Below, one piece after another: positions 7,951 through 16,536 of a stretch of 64,000 nucleotides of DNA (the stretch's first letter is position 1; every line of letters begins with the position of its first letter). Origin of the DNA: Variovorax sp. 770b2 (GTDB lineage Bacteria > Pseudomonadota > Gammaproteobacteria > Burkholderiales > Burkholderiaceae_C); NCBI RefSeq assembly GCF_900115685.1, contig NZ_FOXJ01000001.1, positions 1,335,796-1,399,795 of the forward strand, read 5' to 3'. The notes under the pieces are model-generated. The model did not search any database. It was given only the letters and a program-made list of their open reading frames with translations, and had not been told where the DNA came from. The translations under genes were made by a program, and so were the position numbers.

Positions 7951-9936
7951 TCAGGCCAATGCGCGCAGCACGCGGGCCGCGGCGGCGGGCGGACCCGCGC
8001 CGCGGCCTCGGCCGGGCGCCGGAGGTGGCAGCAACTGCGCCTTGCGGGCACGGAAGGTCGCGAGCAGCGCCGCGTAGGCGTCGGTCGACTCGCCCGCCGG
8101 GGTGGCGGGCAGGTCCAGCAGCGCGGCCAGCTCGGCCGGTGCGATCGAGCCTTCGCGCATGAGCGCATCGACCACCGCCATCAGCGCCGGGGTGTGCGTC
8201 TCGAGCAGCGCGAGCGCGCGTGCGTGCTCCTGGGCGAGCAGCGCCTCGATCTCCGGGTTCGTCGCGGCGAGGTCGGTGTTCAGGTTGTCCTCGGCGTCGT
8301 TGGCGACGTCGGTGCGGCTCAAGCGTGAGCCGAAGGCGTAGTGGCGCACGTACTGCGCCGCAAGGGACGTGGCCTGCATGAAGTCCTGCGAGGCGCCCGA
8401 GGTGCAGGCCTCGCCGCCGAACACCATCTGCTCGGCGGCGCGGCCCGCCAGGCCGACGCAGATGCGGTCGCGCAGGTTTTCCTTGGACCAGGTCTTGCGC
8501 TGCTCGTAGCTGTTGTAGCCGCCCTCGAACGAGGCCACGTTGATCTTGATCTCCTGCGGCGCGCGGCCGAAGAGCACGCCGTAGACCACGCCGTGGCCCG
8601 CCTCGTGCACGGCGAGCAGCGCGCGGAAGTCCTCGCTCGAACGCTGCTTCAGGCGATTGAGCTCCAGCGCCACCGGGAACCGGCGGCGCGCCTTGCGGTA
8701 CTTCGCCTCGATGCAGGGCACGCTCGCGTCCAGCGTGAGCCACACGGGCTCGCTCCCATCCCCGCCGCGCTCCAGCGCCCACAGCGCCGCGTTGACCAGC
8801 GTCGCGCTCAGGATCGCGTGGATCGAGGAGAACAGCGGACGCGTGCCCTGCGCCGGGAACACGGCGTTGGCGTAGATCTGCTCGTACACCACGGCATCGA
8901 GCACGAAGCGCACGCCGGAGCTCTCCTGGATCTCGCTCACGTAGCGGTCGCAGATCGACAGGATCAACTGCACGTAGGTCGCGCGGTTGAGCGACGGGTA
9001 GATCACGTGGTTGTTGCCCAGGCGCGCGATCTGCTCGGGGCGGAAGCGATTGACGAGCGCCTTCTTCACGTCGATGACCGAGAGCTTCTTCGTGAGCGCA
9101 TGGAAGATGTCGGCGTCGGTGTCGCAGTCTTCGACGCGCTGGGCCGTCTCGGCGTACATCTCGTCCAGGTTGCCCGAGACGAACACCAGCAGCTTGCTGT
9201 AGTCGGTCTCCCAGCTCTGCTGCGTGTCGCGGAAGGCGCGCAGGCGCGCATGCACCTCGGCGGGCTTCCACGCCATGATCTGCAGCAGGGTCTCGGGCAG
9301 CTTCAGGCAGCGCTTGATTTCGCGTGCCTCCCACGGCGCCAGGTGCAGCTTGCGCTTCTTGAGCTTCTTCTTGTCGGCGGGGCCGTCGCGGTCCTGCTCG
9401 TATTCGGCATAGGCGAGCGAAGACTCGATCTCGCCGAGCATCGAGAGCGCCGGCGGCAGGCGGCCGTCGGACAGCAGCGCCCACACGTCCTGGTAGCGCT
9501 CGACCTTGGCGTCGTGGCCGTTGCCGTCCACGGTGCGAAAGCGCTGGAACTCATCGAGCACCAGGATGCCCGGCGTGCCCTCCACGATGCCCGACTCGGC
9601 CAGCATGGCCGAGATCGAGCCGCGGCTGCCATGGCCCGAGCCGTGGCTGAAGCCGTCCATCTGCACTTCGATGAAGCGGTCGTAGAAGCCCAGGTGCTGG
9701 GCCAGCTTGCGCACCAACTGCGTCTTGCCGGTGCCGGTGAGGCCCCAGAGGCAGACGATGACGGGGCGGCTGATGAGCTGCGGCAGCACATACCAGGCGC
9801 GCAGCGATTCGATCACGCGATCGATGATGTCGTCGATGCCGAAGAGTTCTTCCTTCAGCGATCGGGCGACGTTCTGCAGGTGCTTCGTGCGCTCGGCGAG
9901 CTCGGCATGCAGTTCGGAATGGATGTCGGTGGACAT
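7951..9936 (-). CDS. Soluble AAA ATPase fused to an FtsH-type (M41) zinc protease domain
   Basis: A 661-residue protein with no membrane segment. Residues 30-390 are an AAA+ module: Walker A GLTGTGKT (65-72), Walker B GILVLDEF (123-130), a VFVSGNLDEM sensor-1-like strand (251-260) and VNRFRPEQIARL (295-306), which resembles the end of a ClpX/ClpB-type AAA_2 domain rather than the FtsH ATPase. Residues about 425-600 are an M41 peptidase: the zinc motif HEAGH (444-448), GLAGRAAEQMVFGG (495-508) and GASQDFMQAT (514-523), whose Asp518 matches the third zinc ligand of FtsH. The C-terminus is proline/arginine-rich. The parts are recognised but the combination is not; an ATP-driven cytoplasmic protease is inferred, with unknown substrates. 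It precedes argA with 40 bp between. Confidence 0.8.
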   Translation of the reverse strand: MSTDIHSELHAELAERTKHLQNVARSLKEELFGIDDIIDRVIESLRAWYVLPQLISRPVIVCLWGLTGTGKTQLVRKLAQHLGFYDRFIEVQMDGFSHGSGHGSRGSISAMLAESGIVEGTPGILVLDEFQRFRTVDGNGHDAKVERYQDVWALLSDGRLPPALSMLGEIESSLAYAEYEQDRDGPADKKKLKKRKLHLAPWEAREIKRCLKLPETLLQIMAWKPAEVHARLRAFRDTQQSWETDYSKLLVFVSGNLDEMYAETAQRVEDCDTDADIFHALTKKLSVIDVKKALVNRFRPEQIARLGNNHVIYPSLNRATYVQLILSICDRYVSEIQESSGVRFVLDAVVYEQIYANAVFPAQGTRPLFSSIHAILSATLVNAALWALERGGDGSEPVWLTLDASVPCIEAKYRKARRRFPVALELNRLKQRSSEDFRALLAVHEAGHGVVYGVLFGRAPQEIKINVASFEGGYNSYEQRKTWSKENLRDRICVGLAGRAAEQMVFGGEACTSGASQDFMQATSLAAQYVRHYAFGSRLSRTDVANDAEDNLNTDLAATNPEIEALLAQEHARALALLETHTPALMAVVDALMREGSIAPAELAALLDLPATPAGESTDAYAALLATFRARKAQLLPPPAPGRGRGAGPPAAAARVLRALA

Positions 9937-10318
9937 GGATTGATTTCTTGAAAAAAAACAGGAACGAAAAAGCGGCCACCCCTTCGCAATGAAGGAGCGG
10001 CAGGCAGACGCTGTGAAGGGGCGGTTGCTGCGCTTCTGGACCTGAAGCGCGCGACTCGAAACGTGGCGCGGGCCTCAGGCCGGGCGGAGCAACCTGGCCC
10101 GGCCATGCGTTGGGAGCGCATGGCGTGCGCAGCGGCTGCGCAATGGGGTGAGGGCAAGGAAGGACATGGACGCGATCCTATCGGTGGGTTGCGGTAGAGT
10201 AAAGACTATTTACGTCACACATCCAACCGTGGCGCCGTACTGTGGAAGCTGTGCAACAGCCGGTGCGCGCCGATAATCGACGGTTTGCCCGCCGCGTGCC
10301 GACGACGACTGCTCTGCC
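9937..10318. other. 382-bp divergent intergenic region upstream of the AAA-M41 gene and hrpA
   Basis: No convincing gene is seen. It must hold promoters for the minus-strand AAA-M41 gene and plus-strand hrpA, but I see no good -35/-10 pair. It contains an inverted repeat (9979-9985 and 10015-10021) followed by T-runs in the minus-strand sense, listed separately. The stretch 10181-10230 is locally AT-richer and is the likeliest place for the hrpA promoter. Confidence 0.5.
9979..10021 (-). promoter_or_regulatory. Long-loop inverted repeat with T-runs in the AAA-M41 leader
   Basis: CCCCTTC (9979-9985) and GAAGGGG (10015-10021) are perfect complements, extendable to 10 bp with one mismatch, separated by 29 nt. 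On the minus strand the hairpin is followed within a few bases by a T5 run and then a T8 run before the ATG at 9936. This could be an attenuator-like leader or a terminator remnant. The long loop weakens the case. Confidence 0.3.
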
Positions 10319-13300
10319 TTGACGACCACGACACCCTCCGCCCCCCTGCGCATCGAGTTCCCCGAATCGCTTCCCGTCTCCGGCCGGCGCGACGAAATCA
10401 TGGCCGCCATCCAGGCGAACCAGGTCGTGATCGTCTGCGGTGAAACCGGCTCGGGCAAGACCACGCAGTTGCCCAAGATCGCGCTCGCGCTCGGCCGCGG
10501 CAAGATCAACGCCGAGCCGGGCAAGGGCCGGCTCATCGGCCACACGCAGCCGCGGCGCATTGCCGCGAGCTCCGTGGCCAAGCGCATCGCCGAAGAGTTG
10601 AAGACGCCGCTGGGCGACGTGGTCGGCTTCAAGGTGCGCTTTCAGGACCACCTGAGCCGCGATGCCTCGGTCAAGCTCATGACCGACGGCATCCTGCTCG
10701 CCGAGACGCAGACCGATCCGCTGCTCAAGGCCTACGACACGCTGATCATCGACGAGGCCCACGAGCGCTCGCTGAACATCGACTTCCTGCTCGGCTACCT
10801 GCGCGAGATCCTCCCGCGCCGCCCCGACCTGAAGGTGATCGTGACCTCGGCCACCATCGACGCCGACCGCTTCGCGCAGCACTTCGCATCGGCCAAGGGC
10901 CCGGCGCCGATCATCTACGTGTCGGGCCGCACCTTCCCCGTGGAGCAGCGCTACCGCCCCTTCGAGGAATCGCGCGAGCACGACCTGAACGATGCGATCG
11001 CCGACGGCGTCGACGAGCTCTGGCGCGATCCGCACAACGCGGGCGACATCCTCGTCTTCCTGCCCGGCGAGCGCGAGATCCGCGAGGCGGCCGACCACCT
11101 GCGCCGCCACCTGAGCCACCAGCCGCTGTTTCGCAACGCCGAGGTGCTGCCGCTGTTCGCGCGGCTCTCGGGCCCCGAGCAGGACCGCATCTTCGACAGC
11201 CACACGGGCCGCCGCATCGTGCTGGCCACCAACGTGGCCGAGACGTCGCTGACGGTGCCGGGCACCCGCTACGTGATCGATACCGGCACGGCCCGCGTCA
11301 AACGCTACAGCTTCCGCAGCAAGGTCGAGCAGCTGCTGGTCGAGCCGATCAGCCAGGCCGCGGCCAACCAGCGCGCGGGCCGTTGCGGCCGCGTGGCGAA
11401 CGGCATCTGCATCCGGCTCTACGACGAGAAGGATTTCGACGGGCGCCCGCGCTTCACCGATCCGGAAATCCTGCGCTCCTCGCTCGCGGGCGTGATCCTG
11501 CGGATGAAGTCGCTGCGGCTGGGCGACGTGGCGCGTTTCCCGTTCCTGGAAGCGCCGTCGCCCCGCGCGATCGCCGATGGCTACCAGCTGCTCAACGAAC
11601 TCGGCGCGGTCGACGACGCGAACGAGCTCACCGCCACCGGCGCCGAACTCGCCAAGCTGCCGCTCGACCCGCGCGTCGGCCGGATGATCCTGGAAGCCCG
11701 CACGCGCGGCGCGCTCGAGGAAGTGCTGGTCATCGCATCCGCCCTCAGCGTGCAGGACGTGCGCGACCGGCCGATGGAAGCGCAGCAGCAAGCCGACCAG
11801 GCCCATTCGAAGTTCGACGACGAGAAGAGCGAGTTCAGCGGCTACCTGCGCCTGTGGAAATGGATCGCCGACGCTCGCGGCGGCCACGGCGACACGCACA
11901 AGCTCAGCAATCGCCAGTACGAGCAGTTGCTGCGCCAGAACTTCATCAACATCCGCCGCGTGCGCGAGTGGCGCGACATCCACTCGCAGCTGCTCACGGT
12001 GGTCACCGAGCACAAGTGGCGCATCAACGCCGAGGCGGCCGGCTACGAGCCGCTGCACCTGTCGATGCTTGCCGGCCTCCTGGGCAACGTCGGCTGGAAG
12101 CTCGAAGACGACGAGGCGTACCTCGGTGCGCGCGGCATCAAGTTCTACAAGCACCCCGGCGCGCATCTGAAGAAGAAGCCCGGACGCTGGATCGTCGCGG
12201 CCGAGCTGGTCGAGACCACGCGGCTCTTCGGACGCGGCATCGCCAACATCGAGCCGCAGTGGCTCGAACAGGTGGCGGGGCATCTGCTGAAGAAGCAGCT
12301 GCTCGATCCGCACTGGGAGAAGAAGGGCGCGCAGGTCTCGGCGCTGGAGCGCGCGACCTTGTACGGCCTGGTGGTGTACAGCGGGCGCCGCGTCGATTTC
12401 ACCAAGGTCGATCCAGTCGCGGCGCGCGAAATATTCATCCGCGAAGCGCTGGTCGCCGGGCAATGGGAAAGCAAGTTCCCGTTCCTCACCGCCAACCGCA
12501 AGCTGGTGCGCGAAGTCGAGGGGCTGGAGCACAAGGCGCGCCGGCAGGACGTGCTGGTCGACGAGGAACTGATCTTCGCCTTCTACGACGCGCAACTGCC
12601 CGCCGACGTGGCCAGCGGCATCAGCTTCGAGAACTGGTACCGCCATGCGTCCAGGGAGCAGCCGCGCCTCCTGTACCTGACACGCGACGAGCTGATGCGC
12701 CACCAGGCGGCCGGCATCACGACCCAATCGTTCCCGCCGACGCTGCGCCTGGGCGGTGTCGATTGCGCCGCGGCGTACCTGCACGAACCCGGCGATGCGA
12801 GGGACGGCCTCACGGTCAGCGTGCCGCTGTTCGTGCTCAACCAGGTGAGCGAAGAGCGCTGCGAATGGCTGGTGACCGGCATGCTCAAGGACAAGATCCA
12901 GGCGCTGCTCAAGAGCCTGCCGCAGCGCCCGCGCTCGCGGCTGGTGCCGCTGCCCGAATCGGCGACCAAGCTGGCCGAGGCGCTCTCGGAACCCGAACTG
13001 TTCGGCTCCGGCTCGCTCACCGACGTGCTGCTCAAGCGCGTGCGCGACATGACCAGCATCGACGTGAAGCGCGCCGACTTCAAGCTGGACATGCTGGCGC
13101 CGCACCTGTTCATGAACCTGCGCATCGTCGACGAGCATGGCCGCCAGCTGGGCATGGGGCGCAATCTCGGTGCGCTGAAGGCCGAATTGGGTGCGCAGGC
13201 GCGCGGGGCCTTCCAGGCGCTTGCGGGGCTCAACGTGAAAGCGTCGCCGGCGCCGAAAGCTTCTGCCGTCGATGAAGGCAAGGCGCCCGCGAAAAACGCG

Positions 13301-14182
13301 GCGCCCGAAAAGGCGACACCCGCATTGCCCGCGGGCCAGCGCTACACGGCCTGGACCTTCGGCGAGTTGCCGGAGTTGATGGAAGTGCGCCGCGGCGCGC
13401 AATCGCTCATCGGCTTTCCCGCGCTGCGCGACGAGGGCGACGCGGTGACGATCGAGGTGTTCGACGAGCCCGCCGTCGCCGCCGCGAAGCATCGCGCGGG
13501 CCTGCGCCGGCTGTTCGCGCTGCAGCTGAAGGACGCGCTCAAGTACCTGGAGAAAAACATCCCCGACCTGCAGAAGATGGCCGTGGCCTTCATGCCGCTG
13601 GGCACCTCCGAGGAGTTGCGCGCGCAAATCATCGACGTGGCCATCGACCGTGCGTTCCTGCAGGAGCCGCTGCCCACCGACGAGTTCGCCTTCAAGCGCC
13701 GGCTGGAAGAGGGGCGGGGGCGGCTCACGCTGATCGCCAACGAGGTGGCGCGGCTCGCGTCGACCGTCCTCATCGAGTACGCCGCGGCTGCGCGCAAGAT
13801 CAAGGACACCAGGATCCAGCCCGAGGCCGTACAGGACGCCGCGCAGCAATTGCAGAAGCTCGTGGGCAAGCGCTTCATCGCCGATTCGCCGTGGACCCAG
13901 CTGCAGCACTTCGCGCGCTACCTGAAGGCCATCGTGCTGCGCCTGGACAAGCTGCGCGCCGACCCCGCGCGCGACACCGCCAAGCTGGCCGAACTGCGCC
14001 CGCAGGAGCAGCGCTACTGGCGCCTGGTGGCCGAGCGCAAGGGCGTGGTGGACGACCGCATGCTCGAATTCCGCTGGCTGCTCGAGGAGCTTCGCGTGAG
14101 CTTTTTCGCCCAGGAGCTGCGCACACCGCAGCCGGTGAGCGTTAAGCGACTCGACAAGGCCTGGGCCCAGTTGCAGGCATGA
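10319..14182 (+). CDS. hrpA: ATP-dependent RNA helicase HrpA (DEAH box)
   Basis: A 1287-residue DEAH-box helicase close in length to E. coli HrpA (1300). Motif I is GETGSGKTT (41-49), motif Ia TQPRRIAASS (76-85), motif II DEAH (145-148), motif III SAT in VIVTSATID, and motif VI QRAGRCGR in the second RecA domain. The helicase core is followed by HA2 and OB-fold regions and the long C-terminal DUF3418 region characteristic of HrpA. The family remodels RNA and rescues stalled ribosomes on some mRNAs. The best-supported start is TTG at 10319 (MTTTTPSAPL), so initiation is non-standard; the ATG at about residue 28 is too close to motif I. A strong terminator follows. Confidence 0.93.
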   Translation: MTTTTPSAPLRIEFPESLPVSGRRDEIMAAIQANQVVIVCGETGSGKTTQLPKIALALGRGKINAEPGKGRLIGHTQPRRIAASSVAKRIAEELKTPLGDVVGFKVRFQDHLSRDASVKLMTDGILLAETQTDPLLKAYDTLIIDEAHERSLNIDFLLGYLREILPRRPDLKVIVTSATIDADRFAQHFASAKGPAPIIYVSGRTFPVEQRYRPFEESREHDLNDAIADGVDELWRDPHNAGDILVFLPGEREIREAADHLRRHLSHQPLFRNAEVLPLFARLSGPEQDRIFDSHTGRRIVLATNVAETSLTVPGTRYVIDTGTARVKRYSFRSKVEQLLVEPISQAAANQRAGRCGRVANGICIRLYDEKDFDGRPRFTDPEILRSSLAGVILRMKSLRLGDVARFPFLEAPSPRAIADGYQLLNELGAVDDANELTATGAELAKLPLDPRVGRMILEARTRGALEEVLVIASALSVQDVRDRPMEAQQQADQAHSKFDDEKSEFSGYLRLWKWIADARGGHGDTHKLSNRQYEQLLRQNFINIRRVREWRDIHSQLLTVVTEHKWRINAEAAGYEPLHLSMLAGLLGNVGWKLEDDEAYLGARGIKFYKHPGAHLKKKPGRWIVAAELVETTRLFGRGIANIEPQWLEQVAGHLLKKQLLDPHWEKKGAQVSALERATLYGLVVYSGRRVDFTKVDPVAAREIFIREALVAGQWESKFPFLTANRKLVREVEGLEHKARRQDVLVDEELIFAFYDAQLPADVASGISFENWYRHASREQPRLLYLTRDELMRHQAAGITTQSFPPTLRLGGVDCAAAYLHEPGDARDGLTVSVPLFVLNQVSEERCEWLVTGMLKDKIQALLKSLPQRPRSRLVPLPESATKLAEALSEPELFGSGSLTDVLLKRVRDMTSIDVKRADFKLDMLAPHLFMNLRIVDEHGRQLGMGRNLGALKAELGAQARGAFQALAGLNVKASPAPKASAVDEGKAPAKNAAPEKATPALPAGQRYTAWTFGELPELMEVRRGAQSLIGFPALRDEGDAVTIEVFDEPAVAAAKHRAGLRRLFALQLKDALKYLEKNIPDLQKMAVAFMPLGTSEELRAQIIDVAIDRAFLQEPLPTDEFAFKRRLEEGRGRLTLIANEVARLASTVLIEYAAAARKIKDTRIQPEAVQDAAQQLQKLVGKRFIADSPWTQLQHFARYLKAIVLRLDKLRADPARDTAKLAELRPQEQRYWRLVAERKGVVDDRMLEFRWLLEELRVSFFAQELRTPQPVSVKRLDKAWAQLQA

Positions 14183-14210
14183 AAAAGCCCGCGGCGAAGC
14201 GGGCTTTTTT
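14182..14210. terminator. Bidirectional rho-independent terminator between hrpA and the DUF3309 gene
   Basis: The stem GCCCGC/GCGGGC with loop GGCGAA is flanked by an A5 run on the left and a T6 run on the right. It can terminate hrpA (plus) and the convergent small membrane protein gene (minus). Confidence 0.9.
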
Positions 14211-14238
14211 CATTGAGGCGTAGGCGCCATCGTATGCG

Positions 14239-14397
14239 CTATATGCGACCCATCAGCACCAGGATGACGACGATCAGCACGATCAGGCCGACGCCGCCGC
14301 TTGGCCCGTAACCCCAGGAGCGGCTGTAACCCCAACTCGGCAGCGCGCCGACCAATATCAGGATCAGGACGATGAGCAGAATGAACGAGAGGGACAT
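14239..14397 (-). CDS. DUF3309-type small membrane protein
   Basis: A 52-residue protein made of two hydrophobic segments (about residues 3-20 and 36-50) joined by a Trp/Tyr/Gly-rich linker (PSWGYSRSWGYG). The pattern of a short hydrophobic helix, a 'P.WgyS..WGY.PSG..G' linker and a second helix matches the DUF3309 family of tiny inner-membrane proteins of unknown function. The ATG at 14397 has upstream AGGAG (CCCAGGAGAAAACC). It converges on hrpA across a shared terminator. Confidence 0.8.
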   Translation of the reverse strand: MSLSFILLIVLILILVGALPSWGYSRSWGYGPSGGVGLIVLIVVILVLMGRI

Positions 14398-14496
14398 GGT
14401 TTTCTCCTGGGACGTTTGTTGTAACGAGCCTTGATGCTCATCGTCCTGGGGCGCGCGAGGCGCCGGAGAGCCGCCCCTTCGGCGGTCAGGACTGTC

Positions 14497-14949
14497 CTAC
14501 CGTGGGCGTCGGCGCTTGGCGCCTGCTTCGTCGGAGAGCAGGAAGTGCATGCCGAGGGCGAATGCCAGGAACACGGCGCCGAGTCCGCCGATGATGGTTG
14601 CACCGCCCCAGAGATCGAAGAAGCCGTCGAGCCGAGCGTCTTTCGGATCGGCGGGATCGAAGAGCACACCCACGACCTCTCCCTTGTCGTAGGCGGGCGG
14701 GCTGCTGCTGCTCGACGGCGCGAACTCGATGGTTTCGCCGGACGGCACCTTGAAATGCACCAGCGGGCGCCATGTGTCCGAGCTGTTGCGGCGCGAACTC
14801 TCCACACGCAGCAGCTCGATCACCTCACCTTGTGCCCGGCTGGCCGAGGCGATGAACTTCGTGGTGTTCTGGTACAGGAGCCACGCGCCGGCGAGCATCA
14901 GCACGCCGACAAGACCGAAGACGAACTTGACGATGCGGGCGGATTTCAT
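14497..14949 (-). CDS. DUF3592 domain membrane protein
   Basis: A 150-residue protein with an N-terminal membrane segment (about 7-24), an extracytoplasmic beta-rich stretch containing YxRxxxHFKVPSGE-like features (WRPLVHFKVPSGETIEF, with DPADPKDARLDG further on), and a second membrane segment (about 117-139). This layout matches DUF3592 proteins, whose function is unknown. I chose ATG 14949 (MKSARIVKFVFGL), 11 bp after the stop of the upstream gene; the frame extends further up but overlaps that gene. It is probably co-transcribed with the four-helix membrane gene upstream. Confidence 0.75.
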   Translation of the reverse strand: MKSARIVKFVFGLVGVLMLAGAWLLYQNTTKFIASASRAQGEVIELLRVESSRRNSSDTWRPLVHFKVPSGETIEFAPSSSSSPPAYDKGEVVGVLFDPADPKDARLDGFFDLWGGATIIGGLGAVFLAFALGMHFLLSDEAGAKRRRPR

Positions 14950-14960
14950 TCGGGTGGCCT

Positions 14961-15335
14961 TCAGCTTCGCATCAGTTCGGTCAACAGGGTGCCGACGGCC
15001 GCGAGCACCAGGCCCACGGCCAGGAAGCCCGCCGCTCCCAAGGTGGACAGCAGCGCGCGTCGCCAGGGGCGTGTGCGAAAGAAATAGACCGGAATGCCCA
15101 GCAGCGGAAAGACCCCGGCCCACAGCGCCGAGCGGCCGGGCGGGATCACGCCGCGCGCGAGGCCTTCGGCCCGGCACCATGTGTAGCAAAGCGCCGAGAT
15201 CAGGAACGCATGCGCCATGTCGAGCACGGTGTAGTCCTTGCCGCGCACGGGTGGCATGAAGGCGTCGGCCACGCCCACCACGAGGAACGAGAGGCCCAGG
15301 GCCAGCAGGATCCAGCGCGGCCGGTTCATCGTCAT
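14961..15335 (-). CDS. Hypothetical four-helix membrane protein
   Basis: A 124-residue protein with four hydrophobic segments (about 8-25, 38-54, 70-86 and 98-118) and no motif I recognise. The start could be ATG 15335 (MTMNRPRWIL) or ATG 15329. It follows the methionine aminotransferase gene (28 bp) and precedes the DUF3592 gene (11 bp) on the minus strand, so it probably belongs to the transcript that begins at cysB. Confidence 0.65.
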   Translation of the reverse strand: MTMNRPRWILLALGLSFLVVGVADAFMPPVRGKDYTVLDMAHAFLISALCYTWCRAEGLARGVIPPGRSALWAGVFPLLGIPVYFFRTRPWRRALLSTLGAAGFLAVGLVLAAVGTLLTELMRS

Positions 15336-15363
15336 CGCGGCACCCGGGTCCTGGCGGCCGTCG

Positions 15364-16536
15364 TCAGAGCTTCGCGAGCCGGTCCAGCGCCGCCAGGAGC
15401 GTCTCGTCCTTCTTGGCGAAGCAGAAGCGCACCACGCGCTGGTCGAAGCCGTTGCCATAGAACGCCGACAGCGGAATCGCCGCCACGCCGATCTCGCCTG
15501 TGAGCCACAGGCAGAAGTCGGCTTCGGAGAGATCGCTCACGGCCGAGATGTCGACGCACTGGAAGTAGCTGCCTTCGCTGCGCAGCAGCCTGAAGCGCGT
15601 CTTCTCGGCCAGGCCCGCGGCGAACAGGTCGCGCTTGCGCTGGTAGAAAGCCGGCAGCTCGAGGTAGGGCTTCGGCTCGGCCATGTACTGCGCGAGCGCA
15701 TGCTGCATCGGCGTGTTCACGGTGAACACGTTGAACTGGTGCACCTTGCGGAACTCGGCCATCAGCGGCGCGGGCGCGGCCACGTAGCCGACCTTCCAAC
15801 CGGTCACGTGGTAGGTCTTGCCGAAGCTGCTGACGATGAAGCTGCGCGCCGCAAGACCCGGGAAGCGGGCCACGCTTTCGTGCCGTGCGGCATCGAACAC
15901 CATGTGCTCGTAGACCTCGTCGGCGATCACGAACACGTCGGTCGGGGCGAGCAGCGCTTCGAGCTTGCGCATCTCGGCCTCGGTCCAGACCGTGGCGCTC
16001 GGGTTGTGCGGCGTGTTGATGATGATCGCGCGCGTGCGCGGCGTGAGCGCGGCGGCGATCTTGTCGAAGTCGGGGCGGAAGGTGCCGGGCACGAGCGGCA
16101 CGCGCACCACGCTGCCGCCTGCAAGGTCGACGTTGGGCACGTAGCTGTCGTAGCAGGGCTCCAGCACGATCACTTCGTCGCCCGGCCGCACGATGGCCAG
16201 GATGGCGGTGATGATGGCCTGCGTCGCGCCCGCGGTGACGGTGATCTCGGCAGCGGCGCTGTAGCTGTGGCCATAAAGCGCGGAGATCTTGGCGGCGATG
16301 GCATCGCGCAGCGCCGGGATGCCCGGCATCGGCGGGTACTGGTTGTGGCCCGCGGCCATGGCGGCCGTCACGTCCTCGAGCAGCTTCGGATCGCAGTGGA
16401 AATCCGGAAAGCCCTGCCCGAGGTTGACCGCGTTCTTCTCGGCGGCCAGCGCCGACATGACGGTGAAGATGGTGGTGCCGACTGCCGGCAGCTTGGTGGT
16501 GATCTCGGGCGTGCGGGGGGAAAGCACAGTACTCAT
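15364..16536 (-). CDS. Methionine aminotransferase (YbdL-type PLP aminotransferase)
   Basis: A 390-residue class I/II aminotransferase. The Schiff-base lysine is in SSFGKTYHVTGWKVG (Lys240), PLP contacts are in TPHNPS (175-180) and IADEVYEHM (204-212), and LGQGFPDF (39-46) is the N-terminal signature. 'FGKTYHVTGWKVGY' and 'GQGFPDF' are typical of the YbdL/kynurenine aminotransferase group, which transaminates methionine and aromatic amino acids. Its ATG overlaps the cysB stop by 4 nt (ATGA), so translation is coupled to the sulfur regulator, which supports a role in methionine/sulfur metabolism. Confidence 0.88.
   Translation of the reverse strand: MSTVLSPRTPEITTKLPAVGTTIFTVMSALAAEKNAVNLGQGFPDFHCDPKLLEDVTAAMAAGHNQYPPMPGIPALRDAIAAKISALYGHSYSAAAEITVTAGATQAIITAILAIVRPGDEVIVLEPCYDSYVPNVDLAGGSVVRVPLVPGTFRPDFDKIAAALTPRTRAIIINTPHNPSATVWTEAEMRKLEALLAPTDVFVIADEVYEHMVFDAARHESVARFPGLAARSFIVSSFGKTYHVTGWKVGYVAAPAPLMAEFRKVHQFNVFTVNTPMQHALAQYMAEPKPYLELPAFYQRKRDLFAAGLAEKTRFRLLRSEGSYFQCVDISAVSDLSEADFCLWLTGEIGVAAIPLSAFYGNGFDQRVVRFCFAKKDETLLAALDRLAKL

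Noticed and set aside
7911..8168. N-terminal extension of argA by 86 codons
   Set aside because: The extension is Arg/Pro/Cys-rich, overlaps the AAA-M41 gene out of frame and is absent from ArgA relatives. ATG 7910 gives the family length.
10178..13909. A 1243-codon minus-strand open frame opposite hrpA
   Set aside because: hrpA on the other strand carries all DEAH helicase motifs. The antisense translation has no recognisable domain and has skewed composition.
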